The notes under the pieces are model-generated. The model was not told the DNA's origin. It ran no database searches and saw only the letters and a program-made list of their open reading frames with translations. Shown here piece by piece: positions 1 to 4,691 of a stretch of 9,379 nt of DNA. Each line of letters begins with the position of its first letter. Within the stretch, counting starts at the first letter, position 1. The stretch is from Candidatus Falkowbacteria bacterium CG23_combo_of_CG06-09_8_20_14_all_49_15 (lineage in GTDB: Bacteria; Patescibacteriota; Patescibacteriia; Patescibacteriales; UM-FILTER-48-10), in assembly GCA_002771615.1 (NCBI GenBank), contig PCSD01000065.1, forward strand, positions 560-9,938, given 5' to 3'. A program made the translations under genes and the position numbers.

Positions 1-752
1 GCCGTGTCGCCGGATAAAGCGACCGTCAAGCCGGTGCCTGCGCCCGCCATTCCGCCCGCGCCCTGCGCGGTGTCGCTCAAAGCGCTTTCCATGCCAATAA
101 CATCATCGCCCAGGGCCGGCAGGGTGAACCCGGCGGCGGCGGTAATGACATTATTCCAGTTGAACTTGTTCGCGTTGAAAGCGGCTTCCGAAGCGATCTT
201 GCGCGCCTTGCCGTCCGTGTCAATGTAATAGACATCGGCTTGGCTCGAAAGCTTGATCAGCGAACCGGCCGGATAAGCGTCACTCGCGATTTGGCCGGAC
301 ACCACCGTGTAGTTGGTAAAAAATCCATCCGGCACATCAATGATGCGCTTGTTCCAATCAGCGCCGAAAAGGGCGCTGGCCACGGCTTCGCTCGGCACCC
401 ATTTCAGGTTGCCGCCCGGTTCCACCGAGTACACTTTCGGATCTGTGGTGATTTTAACTAATTTGGTTCCCGGACGCACCGTGATGTTCTTGGCCAGGCT
501 ATAGCTTTCCAGCTCGGCCTGGGAAATCGTCTTCACGGTTGAAAAATCAGCGTACCAGGAAAAATATGTTGCTTCATTAGGAAAAACATAACGTTTGCTG
601 TCCGCGCCCAGGTAATACACACTGGACAGACCATCCATCTTGATGAGATCGCCGGCAGAAGCCGCTTGTACCTGCGGCACCGCGACAATGCTCATGGACA
701 AGACAGTGATGGCCATGACGCTCACAACAAACATTTTGCGAATTCTTTGCAT
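1..752 (-). CDS. Secreted surface-layer-like protein, 5' part (runs off the window)
   Basis: The frame is open from an ATG at 752 to the window edge, giving 250 codons with no stop. Residues 1-33 form a signal peptide: basic start (RIRK), hydrophobic core, and an AxA-type end around VQAASA. Three degenerate repeats of about 50-60 residues follow, starting near residues 34, 95 and 163. Each has a G-x-L-(I/V)-K opening, a V-Y-(Y/S) strand and a (K/W/R)-x-(V/I)-x-SE-like segment (LIKMDG..VYYLGADSKRYVF; LVKITT..VYSVEPGG; LIKLSS..VYYIDTDGK). A Gly/Ala/Thr-rich linker (about 228-241) leads into a new beta-rich segment (LTVALSGDT) that continues outside. From memory, such repeats are common in large surface proteins of Patescibacteria. 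Exact function (S-layer, adhesin) is not shown. The start is supported by AAGGAAC about 10 nt upstream; an in-frame ATG at 734 is the alternative. Confidence 0.8.
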   Translation of the reverse strand, partial: MQRIRKMFVVSVMAITVLSMSIVAVPQVQAASAGDLIKMDGLSSVYYLGADSKRYVFPNEATYFSWYADFSTVKTISQAELESYSLAKNITVRPGTKLVKITTDPKVYSVEPGGNLKWVPSEAVASALFGADWNKRIIDVPDGFFTNYTVVSGQIASDAYPAGSLIKLSSQADVYYIDTDGKARKIASEAAFNANKFNWNNVITAAAGFTLPALGDDVIGMESALSDTAQGAGGMAGAGTGLTVALSGDT

Positions 753-754
753 AA

Positions 755-910
755 TTAATTTTGTTCCTTAAATGTTCTCTTCTGTTCTGGCGGCAAATCA
801 GCCGGAATCCCGCGTTCCCCCACACCGATGAACTTTACCGGTTTGACCGGTAAAATCGCGGCGGACGGATGGATGTCCCCGCGCCCAAGTCCATGGGCGT
901 GGGGGTAAGC
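755..910 (-). other. Cryptic 51-codon frame with an SRP-GTPase-like motif, possible gene remnant
   Basis: A stop-to-stop frame on the minus strand ends with TAA at 757-755, two bases before the surface protein ATG. It has no ATG; a GTG lies at 823-821. Codons 24-32 (841-815) read PVKFIGVGE, which matches the conserved segment near the C-terminus of Ffh/FtsY SRP GTPases (TGKP(V/I)KFIGVGE). Removing one base around 845 would give TGKPVKFIGVGE. The rest (ERGIPADLPPEQ...) matches the expected xDDLxPF continuation poorly, and no other GTPase motifs are visible upstream. It may be a decayed fragment or a coincidence in a structured leader. Confidence 0.25.
763..769 (-). promoter_or_regulatory. Shine-Dalgarno-like site of the surface protein gene
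   Basis: The minus strand reads AAGGAAC, separated by about 10 nt from the ATG at 752. It is one of only two convincing ribosome binding sites in the window. An exactly complementary 8-mer (TGTTCCTT, minus strand, 963-956) lies upstream in the same presumed leader, so the site could be sequestered by long-range pairing. The pairing is seen in sequence; its use is inference. Confidence 0.5.
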
Positions 911-1090
911 TTAGCTGGTTTGCCGGAAAAGGCCGTTTAAGACCCGCAGAAACTGAAGGAACATGATAATGGTTATTTATGAGGCGATCCACTTTTTACG
1001 TGTCGACCTTGATAACCGCCCGGTATTCCGCTAAAAACGGAATTGGCAGACAGGAATAATTTCCTGGCTACCAGCTCCGTTCCCGCGCGT

Positions 1091-2047
1091 CTATTCCGCG
1101 CTCTCGCTTGTTGAACTGCCGGACGCCGCCGCGCTCTCGCCATTAACCTCGCCTTGTCCGTTTTCAATGAGGGCGTTTATTTCCTCCAACTTGGAAATCG
1201 TGGCTTCATAATCCTGCTCCAGAAAAAGCTTTTCCGCTTCCGCCAGGATCGTTTGCGGATCGCCCGCTTCCGGAGCCGACTGATCAGCAACGGCTGGCGT
1301 GTTGCTCGCTTGTTCGCTGGGCTGGCTGTCCGCGGAGGCAGGCGGACTTTGCGCCGGAGCGGATGCCGGACCGCCGGCCACCTGCAAGCCGCGCTCGCTT
1401 TTCTCAACATTAGCGCCAAAAACCTGAACCAATTCTTCAGGCTCGTTGCTATCAGCCGGCTGTCCGCCAACGGATTGGACCGGATCGGCGCTGTTATCCG
1501 GTTTTTCCGGTTGAGCTATTTTCGGCTTCAAAACGATTTTATTTAGCCGTGATTTCACGGCTTTGATTTCTTCCTGGAAATTCACGGACAACTTTTCAAT
1601 CTTGTCTTCCTGTCCGCCGGTCGGAGCGGCTTGTTCGTTCTGTCTGACCTGGCCCATTTCCTTGGCGCGATTGCCGGCAAAAGACAAATTCAGCTTGGCT
1701 TTTTCCTTCTCGTCAAAAGTAAAGGCCAATTTGGCTTTTTCATTAATGATTTTCGCGATATATAATGAATCGCCGGGAATTGATCCTTTGGCGGCCCACA
1801 GACTGAAAACGCTTCCGCCCAAAACAAAAACCAGCACGGTCAAAGCAACCGCGGCGGGCTGGCTGAAAACGGCGAAAGTCCGCCGCGTAATAAAATTCAA
1901 GAAAAAAAACAAACCGCCCACTGGCTCATCCGCGGCCGTGCCGGCAATCTGGCTCAAAATCATGGAACGGCTTTTTTCCCGCCAAAGGCGGTCAGGACTG
2001 GTCTGGCGCAAATTTCTCAATTTTTTGATGATGTCTTGCTCGTCCAT
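1091..2047 (-). CDS. Membrane-anchored anti-sigma-like protein with DUF5667-type domain
   Basis: This 318-aa protein is likely the membrane partner of the adjacent sigma factor. A cytoplasmic N-terminus of about 55 residues (helical, charged) is followed by one transmembrane segment at about 62-85 (AVALTVLVFVLGG). The outside part begins with PGDSLY..AK.INEKAKLAFTFDEKEKAKL (about 90-130), the pattern I associate with DUF5667, and continues as a helical region to about 175. A Pro/Ala/Ser/Gln-rich linker (about 175-262) leads to a helical, TPR-like hairpin (about 265-297; AEKLFLEQDYEATISKLEEI) and a Ser/Ala tail. There is no cysteine in the protein, so it is not a zinc-binding (ZAS) anti-sigma factor. 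Its ATG lies one base after the sigma stop (TGA-T-ATG), implying translational coupling. The anti-sigma role is inferred from topology and gene order. Confidence 0.75.
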   Translation of the reverse strand: MDEQDIIKKLRNLRQTSPDRLWREKSRSMILSQIAGTAADEPVGGLFFFLNFITRRTFAVFSQPAAVALTVLVFVLGGSVFSLWAAKGSIPGDSLYIAKIINEKAKLAFTFDEKEKAKLNLSFAGNRAKEMGQVRQNEQAAPTGGQEDKIEKLSVNFQEEIKAVKSRLNKIVLKPKIAQPEKPDNSADPVQSVGGQPADSNEPEELVQVFGANVEKSERGLQVAGGPASAPAQSPPASADSQPSEQASNTPAVADQSAPEAGDPQTILAEAEKLFLEQDYEATISKLEEINALIENGQGEVNGESAAASGSSTSESAE

Positions 2048-2048
2048 A

Positions 2049-2609
2049 TCAATTTGGCATTATTTCTTTCAAGGCTTTCAAAGCCCGGAAAATCTGCACC
2101 CGGACTGTTCCGGGCGGCTTATCAATTATGGCGGAAATTTCTTTTACAGAAAAATCATTGATGTATTTGAGAATCAGGATTTCGCGAAATTCTTCCTTGA
2201 GCAAACTGATTTTTTTCACTATCTGGTCAGATTGGAAACCTTCGTCAATTTTTCGGTCCAAATCCTGTTGCTCATCAAGCAGTTCTTCCGGCCGAATCTG
2301 CTCCAAGGGCTGATTGTTTTTTACCCGGGCTTGGCGGTAATGGTCAATCACCGCGTTCCTGGCGATTTTAAAAATCAAAGGCTTGAGGGAATTATATTCG
2401 GAATGGAAATTTTCTAAAAAATAATTCCAGGTTTTCAAAAATACCGCGGACGTCAAATCTTCAGCATCTTCCTTGCTGTTCACGCGGAAAAATATAAAGC
2501 GGTAGATATCGTCTACATAATGATCATACAGTTCTCCAAAAGCCTGCTTATCTTTATATTTCAATTTTTGAAAAATTAAACTTTCGGAAAAAATATTCTT
2601 CTTTGGCAT
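2049..2609 (-). CDS. ECF-type RNA polymerase sigma factor
   Basis: A 186-aa sigma-70 family protein of the ECF size class, containing only regions 2 and 4. Region 2 spans about residues 24-94 (FGELYDHYVDDIYRFIFFRV, DAEDLTSAVFLKTW), binding core polymerase and the -10 element. Region 4 spans about 129-183 (LLKEEFREILILKYI, then the HTH NDFSVKEISAIIDKPPGTVRVQIFRALKAL), binding the -35 element. A variable charged linker (about 95-128) separates them. It is the first gene of a two-gene operon with the membrane DUF5667-type protein. That arrangement is typical of an ECF sigma held at the membrane by its anti-sigma factor until an envelope signal arrives. No Shine-Dalgarno is visible; the start sits directly behind AT-rich -10-like boxes, suggesting a leaderless or nearly leaderless message. 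The regulon is unknown; the adjacent surface protein gene is an obvious candidate. Confidence 0.9.
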   Translation of the reverse strand: MPKKNIFSESLIFQKLKYKDKQAFGELYDHYVDDIYRFIFFRVNSKEDAEDLTSAVFLKTWNYFLENFHSEYNSLKPLIFKIARNAVIDHYRQARVKNNQPLEQIRPEELLDEQQDLDRKIDEGFQSDQIVKKISLLKEEFREILILKYINDFSVKEISAIIDKPPGTVRVQIFRALKALKEIMPN

Positions 2610-2614
2610 GTCTA

Positions 2615-2626
2615 TATATAATAATA
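2615..2626 (-). promoter_or_regulatory. Putative -10 box(es) of the sigma operon
   Basis: The minus strand reads TATTAT (2626-2621) followed by TATATA (2620-2615), then four bases before the ATG at 2609. With normal -10 to start-site spacing, transcription would begin between about 2614 and the ATG itself, leaving no room for a ribosome binding site. No good -35 hexamer is visible. Confidence 0.4.
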
Positions 2627-2749
2627 CGATTAATTAAGAAATGTATTACAATTAAAATTGGATTTATATATATTATCACAAATAACAAAAAATAATAGGA
2701 TATTAAGCAGTATTGATTTTTTTATTAAAATATGAAATGATATTTTTAA

Positions 2750-2775
2750 TTAAGTCCATAAAATCATGGACTAAA
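2750..2775 (+). repeat. Operator-like inverted repeat, copy 1
   Basis: Left arm TTAAGTCCAT (2750-2759), 6-nt spacer (2760-2765), right arm ATGGACTAAA (2766-2775). Nine of ten arm positions are complementary. It shares the TTAAGTCYAY-N6-RTRGACTAAA pattern with copies 2 and 3, in the same orientation. Its innermost pair is T-A, whereas the other two copies have C-G, so the dyad is kept while the bases change. Confidence 0.75.
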
Positions 2776-2821
2776 ATTAAATTAAAATATTTTAATCAAT
2801 AATATTAGTATAAAAACTGAT

Positions 2822-2847
2822 TTAAGTCTACATTTCTGTGGACTAAA
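2822..2847 (+). repeat. Operator-like inverted repeat, copy 2
   Basis: Left arm TTAAGTCTAC (2822-2831), spacer ATTTCT (2832-2837), right arm GTGGACTAAA (2838-2847). Eight of ten positions are complementary. Its centre lies 72 bp from copy 1. The spacer sequence is not conserved, only its 6-nt length. Confidence 0.75.
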
Positions 2848-2880
2848 AAATATTAGCTTAAAATTAAACAAAATTTTATT

Positions 2881-2906
2881 TTAAGTCCACAAAATTGTAG
2901 ACTAAA
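2881..2906 (+). repeat. Operator-like inverted repeat, copy 3, next to the HTH gene start
   Basis: Left arm TTAAGTCCAC (2881-2890), spacer AAAATT (2891-2896), right arm GTAGACTAAA (2897-2906). Its centre is 59 bp from copy 2 and its end is 10 bp from the HTH gene ATG. It covers the region where the promoter of that gene must lie, so bound protein would block transcription. Autoregulation by the HTH protein is inference from position. Confidence 0.75.
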
Positions 2907-2910
2907 GTTT

Positions 2911-2916
2911 GATAAT
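2911..2916 (+). promoter_or_regulatory. -10-like box immediately before the HTH gene
   Basis: GATAAT (5 of 6 matches to TATAAT) directly abuts the ATG at 2917. If used as a -10, transcription would start a few bases inside the annotated frame, so either another -10 upstream is used or the true start is a non-ATG codon. No clear -35 is present; the expected place is covered by operator copy 3. Confidence 0.25.
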
Positions 2917-3162
2917 ATGTTAAGTAAAGAAGTCACAAATATTATTTGGCTGACTGTTTCTGAAACAGCGAAGATTGGTGGCGTACAAAACAAAACCATC
3001 AGACGTGCCATACAACAAAAAATTATCAAATATAAAATTATCAACAGCCGCTATTTTGTTGATTTGAGTTCGGCTATTGTCTACTTACACAGCAAAACCA
3101 AACTGAAAAATAAATTCTATTTCTCTGGTTTAGGCCAGTACATTAAAGAATGGCGCGAATAA
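2917..3162 (+). CDS. Small MerR/excisionase-like HTH DNA-binding protein
   Basis: An 81-aa protein, the only plus-strand gene here. Residues 12-34 (LTVSETAKIGGVQNKTIRRAI) form a helix-turn-helix of the excisionase/MerR type. They are followed by a wing-like segment (KYKIINSRYFVDLSSAIVYL, about 39-57) and a basic tail with KNKFYFSGLGQYIKEW. It has no ligand-binding or dimerisation domain of true MerR regulators and no integrase neighbour, so it is more likely a small repressor or architectural DNA-binding protein than a phage Xis. ATG 2917 is the only Met in the frame and no ATG, GTG or TTG lies upstream before the stop at 2854-2856; no Shine-Dalgarno is visible. Three identical-pattern dyads lie upstream, the last ending 10 bp from the start, which suggests that it binds them and represses itself. 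Its gene is AT-rich like the sigma gene. Confidence 0.7.
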   Translation: MLSKEVTNIIWLTVSETAKIGGVQNKTIRRAIQQKIIKYKIINSRYFVDLSSAIVYLHSKTKLKNKFYFSGLGQYIKEWRE

Positions 3163-3192
3163 AAAACCCCTGATTGATTTCAGGGGTTTTTT
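3161..3192. terminator. Bidirectional rho-independent terminator between HTH and HU genes
   Basis: A perfect 13-bp stem (AAAAAACCCCTGA, 3161-3173, with its complement 3180-3192), 6-nt loop, flanked by A and T runs so that it works in both directions. It overlaps the last bases of the HTH stop codon and lies 17 bp after the HU stop, serving both convergent genes. Confidence 0.9.
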
Positions 3193-3208
3193 AAGCTGGG
3201 GGATTCGT

Positions 3209-3490
3209 TTAAGCCAAGGCATCCTTGGCGGCCTTTGCCACGCGAAATTTTACTACAGTTTTGGCCGGAATCTTGATTTCTGCGCCCGTAGCCGGGTTCC
3301 GTCCGATTCGCGCTTTACGCTGAACCTTGACTAACTTGCCGAAGCCGGGAACAACGAATTCACCGGCCTTCTTTACCTCAGAATAGGCCATCTTCGCCAT
3401 CTCGCCCAAAATCGCATCAACATCTTTTTTGCTCACACTGGTTTTTTCCGCCAGCGCGGCCAAAAGCTGTGACTTGGTCATCTTTGCCAT
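3209..3490 (-). CDS. hup: HU-family nucleoid DNA-binding protein
   Basis: A 93-aa HU/IHF-type histone-like protein that bends and compacts DNA as a dimer. The N-terminal helical dimerisation part (about 1-45; MTKSQLLAALAEKTSVSKKDV) is followed by GFGKL (49-53) and the DNA-binding arm with RNPATG (64-69), whose proline intercalates into the minor groove. The end VKFRVAKAAKDAL is typical. It fits the usual length of about 90 residues. ATG 3490 is chosen; an ATG at codon 4 (3481) is equally compatible with the family N-terminus. There is no Shine-Dalgarno; a TATAAT on the minus strand sits 16 bp before the start. HU versus IHF subunit cannot be settled from sequence alone, but an HU homodimer is the simplest reading. 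Confidence 0.93.
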   Translation of the reverse strand: MAKMTKSQLLAALAEKTSVSKKDVDAILGEMAKMAYSEVKKAGEFVVPGFGKLVKVQRKARIGRNPATGAEIKIPAKTVVKFRVAKAAKDALA

Positions 3491-3724
3491 AGTAGCTTTG
3501 TTAATTATTATACTAATTAGTTAATAAGCAAAATTAATGATTATAAAACTATTTATTTAATATCAGCGAATTATTATTATTTTTGATGAACTTTTCTCTG
3601 ATTGCCACGATATTTAATAAAAAAATTCCAAGTTATTCACATATTTATTGGATATTATATCGCAACTAGCTAAAAAAAGCCAATAAATTAAAGCAAATTA
3701 ATAATGAATATCTTTTCTCAAGAC
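3491..3724. other. AT-rich intergenic region upstream of the HU gene
   Basis: No CDS or RNA gene is visible. It contains three minus-strand TATAAT boxes and one isolated DnaA-box-like TTATTCACA (3633-3641). Nothing else supports a replication origin. Confidence 0.5.
3507..3512 (-). promoter_or_regulatory. Putative -10 box of the HU gene
   Basis: The minus strand reads TATAAT (perfect consensus) at 3512-3507, which predicts a leader of only about 10 nt before the ATG at 3490. No good -35 is seen. Two further TATAAT matches on the same strand lie at 3545-3540 and 3659-3654. The farthest has a weak TTGGCT 18 bp upstream, so more than one promoter is possible. Confidence 0.45.
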
Positions 3725-3764
3725 AAAATAAAAATAACGCCGTGAAAGGTGTTATTTTTATTTT
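3725..3764 (-). terminator. Rho-independent terminator after the desulfoferrodoxin gene
   Basis: A 17-position stem (3725-3741 with 3748-3764, one G/T position) with a 6-nt loop; both arms carry long A/T runs (AAAATAAAAATAAC). It lies 12 bp after the desulfoferrodoxin stop on the minus strand. The A/T symmetry makes it potentially bidirectional, but no plus-strand gene ends here. Confidence 0.8.
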
Positions 3765-3776
3765 CTGGCTTCCCGG

Positions 3777-4151
3777 CTATTTTACCCACAGGCCGTGCAG
3801 ATTGCAATAGGCCCGCGCTTTGATTGGTTGCGCTCCGCCGGAAAATTCCGCTTGAGCGGCTTCACCGGTTTTGAGAAAATAGCGGCAAAACTTCCCAGCC
3901 GTAATGATTTCAATCCATTCAATATGATGCTCCGCCGTCATCGGATGCGGTTCGGAGCCGACTTTGACTGTCCAGCCGCTGGCGTTTTTATCCGCGACCG
4001 GCACATGTTTTTCCGCGTTGGCGCCCGTGGAATTTTCCGCTAATTTTTCCATGGGCTGGCCGCAACAAACCAATTGTCCGGCGCCGGCCTGGACCAGCGC
4101 TACGACATTGCCGCAGATGTTACAGCGGTAGATTTCGTGCTGATTGGTCAT
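3777..4151 (-). CDS. dfx: Desulfoferrodoxin (two-iron superoxide reductase)
   Basis: A 124-aa cytoplasmic enzyme that reduces superoxide to hydrogen peroxide without making oxygen, using electrons usually from rubredoxin. The N-terminal desulforedoxin-like domain has all four iron-binding cysteines (C10, C13, C29, C30). The C-terminal neelaredoxin-like domain has the catalytic iron ligands H49, H69, H75, C116 and H119, plus the E47-K48 pair (EKHVPV) and the CNLHGLW end motif. Spacing and length match characterised class I (2Fe) desulfoferrodoxins almost residue for residue. No Shine-Dalgarno is seen. It is a separate transcription unit with its own terminator. Its presence points to an anaerobic or microaerophilic life with occasional oxygen exposure, and pairs functionally with the oxidative DNA repair gene beyond the next intergenic region. 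Confidence 0.96.
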   Translation of the reverse strand: MTNQHEIYRCNICGNVVALVQAGAGQLVCCGQPMEKLAENSTGANAEKHVPVADKNASGWTVKVGSEPHPMTAEHHIEWIEIITAGKFCRYFLKTGEAAQAEFSGGAQPIKARAYCNLHGLWVK

Positions 4152-4168
4152 AGATTTTTTTAATTAGT

Positions 4169-4196
4169 ATTTTAGTTCTTTAATTAATCCTGTAAG
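4169..4196 (-). promoter_or_regulatory. Putative promoter of the desulfoferrodoxin gene
   Basis: The minus strand reads CTTACA (4196-4191), 16 bp, then TAAAAT (4174-4169), predicting a leader of about 10 nt. The match to consensus is moderate (4/6 and 5/6). It fits the short-leader pattern of neighbouring genes. Confidence 0.35.
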
Positions 4197-4255
4197 TAAA
4201 TTTACTCACAACTCCTTGATCGCTATCCCGGGCGACAATCTCACCCCCTGCGCCC

Positions 4256-4291
4256 CCCCCTCTCCATTTTATGCAAAAAATGGAGAGGGGG
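4256..4291. repeat. Perfect 15-bp inverted repeat (hairpin)
   Basis: CCCCCTCTCCATTTT (4256-4270) pairs with AAAATGGAGAGGGGG (4277-4291) around a 6-nt loop. It abuts and slightly overlaps the start of the 42-bp tandem array. It has no terminal T-tract in either direction, so it is more likely part of an intergenic repeat element than a plain terminator. Confidence 0.8.
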
Positions 4292-4401
4292 AAGCCGAGC
4301 GTCAGCGAGGCGGGGGTGAGGCTGTTGCATGGGAAGCCGAGCGTCAGCGAGGCGGGGGTGAGGCTGTTGCATGGGAAGCCGAGCGTCAGCGAGGCGGGAA
4401 T
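4289..4401 (+). repeat. 42-bp tandem repeat, about 2.7 copies
   Basis: Units begin with GGGAAGCCGAGCGTCAGCGA at 4289, 4331 and 4373. The first two are identical over 42 bp and end GAGGCTGTTGCAT; the third stops after GAGGCGGG at 4401. Exact identity points to recent expansion. Confidence 0.9.
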
Positions 4402-4574
4402 GTCATTTTTAAGGAGCGAAGCGACGAGAAATCCCTTATACAAGAATAATGGGAAAAAACAAGAATTAAGATGAGCATTGAAAATTATGTAAACGAGGGA
4501 TGATTTACCTTTTTGCCCAAGGATGTTGTTTAAGGAATCCCTCGGCTCCGCTGCGCTTCGCTCGGGATGACAAT

Positions 4575-4614
4575 GCATGGGAAGCCGAGCGTCAGCGAGG
4601 CGGGGGTGAGGCTG
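4575..4614 (+). repeat. Dispersed fourth copy of the 42-bp repeat
   Basis: GCATGGGAAGCCGAGC... through GAGGCTG matches the tandem unit exactly, including the GCAT junction, but lies about 170 bp downstream of the array, behind the palindromic module at 4535-4572. This suggests that the unit spreads or was split by insertion or rearrangement. Confidence 0.85.
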
Positions 4615-4691
4615 GATGCGAAAGGTGAAAAAACAGTGTTCCTTCGGCTCCGCTCTCTTTCGGGATAAAAATGGCAAAGAACTTTTTTAGC

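Larger units (their letters stand above)
753..1090 (-). other. Long, hairpin-rich upstream region of the surface protein gene
   Basis: This 338-bp stretch between the anti-sigma-like gene and the surface protein gene has no gene I can assign with confidence. It holds four dyads: 834-842/846-854 (TTTACCGGT, 3-nt loop), 877-887/894-904 (CCCCGCGCCCA, 6-nt loop, one wobble or mismatch at 881/900), 1025-1030/1038-1043 (ATTCCG, 7-nt loop) and 1051-1056/1061-1066 (CAGGAA, 4-nt loop). The last two lie just after the anti-sigma-like stop and lack a T-tract, so they are not clear rho-independent terminators. CCCCCAC at 817-823 is perfectly complementary to GTGGGGG at 899-905, which is also one arm of the 877-904 hairpin, so the two pairings exclude each other. 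I did not recognise a known riboswitch class, nor a convincing promoter. Confidence 0.45.
2610..2916. other. AT-rich divergent regulatory region with three operator-like repeats
   Basis: This 307-bp region lies between the divergently transcribed sigma operon (minus) and the HTH gene (plus). It is very AT-rich and has no plausible CDS. It holds three copies of one 26-bp interrupted inverted repeat, annotated separately, in the half next to the HTH gene. A 16-bp palindrome ATTAAAATATTTTAAT (2781-2796) lies between copies 1 and 2 but may simply reflect AT content. The sigma operon promoter occupies the other end. Confidence 0.6.
4152..4691. other. 540-bp intergenic mosaic of repeats
   Basis: No real gene is visible between the desulfoferrodoxin start and the fpg stop. 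The region is built of repeat modules: a 15-bp perfect hairpin (4256-4291), a 42-bp tandem repeat (4289-4401), an isolated extra copy of it (4575-4614), two oppositely oriented GAGCGAAGCG-type palindromic modules (about 4401-4437 and 4535-4572) and a third CGGCTCCGC module (about 4640-4662). Open frames crossing it encode repeat-derived nonsense such as SLTLGFP and HPERSAAEPRDS, strings familiar as spurious translations of dispersed palindromic repeats. Confidence 0.7.

Noticed and set aside
798..992. 64-aa minus-strand frame with GTG start in the leader of the first surface protein
   Set aside because: It has no recognisable domain or ribosome binding site, and overlaps the hairpins and the frame carrying PVKFIGVGE.
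753..1090. Known riboswitch (c-di-AMP or c-di-GMP type) suggested by GGCAAACC and CAGCTAA strings
   Set aside because: Only short motif fragments match, in the wrong order and without the conserved helices of either class.
1154..1546. Plus-strand frames inside the anti-sigma-like gene (also 1563-2417 over the operon)
   Set aside because: They are shadows of the minus-strand genes with no family features; the minus-strand proteins have clear domains.
2781..2796. 16-bp perfect palindrome ATTAAAATATTTTAAT
   Set aside because: It is composed almost wholly of A and T in an AT-rich stretch and occurs once; chance is a sufficient explanation.
2750..2906. CRISPR-like array of three repeats
   Set aside because: Repeats are imperfect, the intervals (46 and 33 bp) are unequal and AT-rich, there is no cas gene, and position fits operators better.
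3633..3641. DnaA-box-like TTATTCACA next to the HU gene
   Set aside because: It is a single match in AT-rich DNA with no dnaA/dnaN neighbours and no cluster of boxes, so an origin is not supported.
4180..4677. Long minus-strand reading frame of 165 aa across the repeat region, and plus-strand frames at 4216 and 4271
   Set aside because: The translations consist of repeat products (SLTLGFP units, HPERSAAEPRDS) with no start signals; they are side effects of GC-rich repeats.
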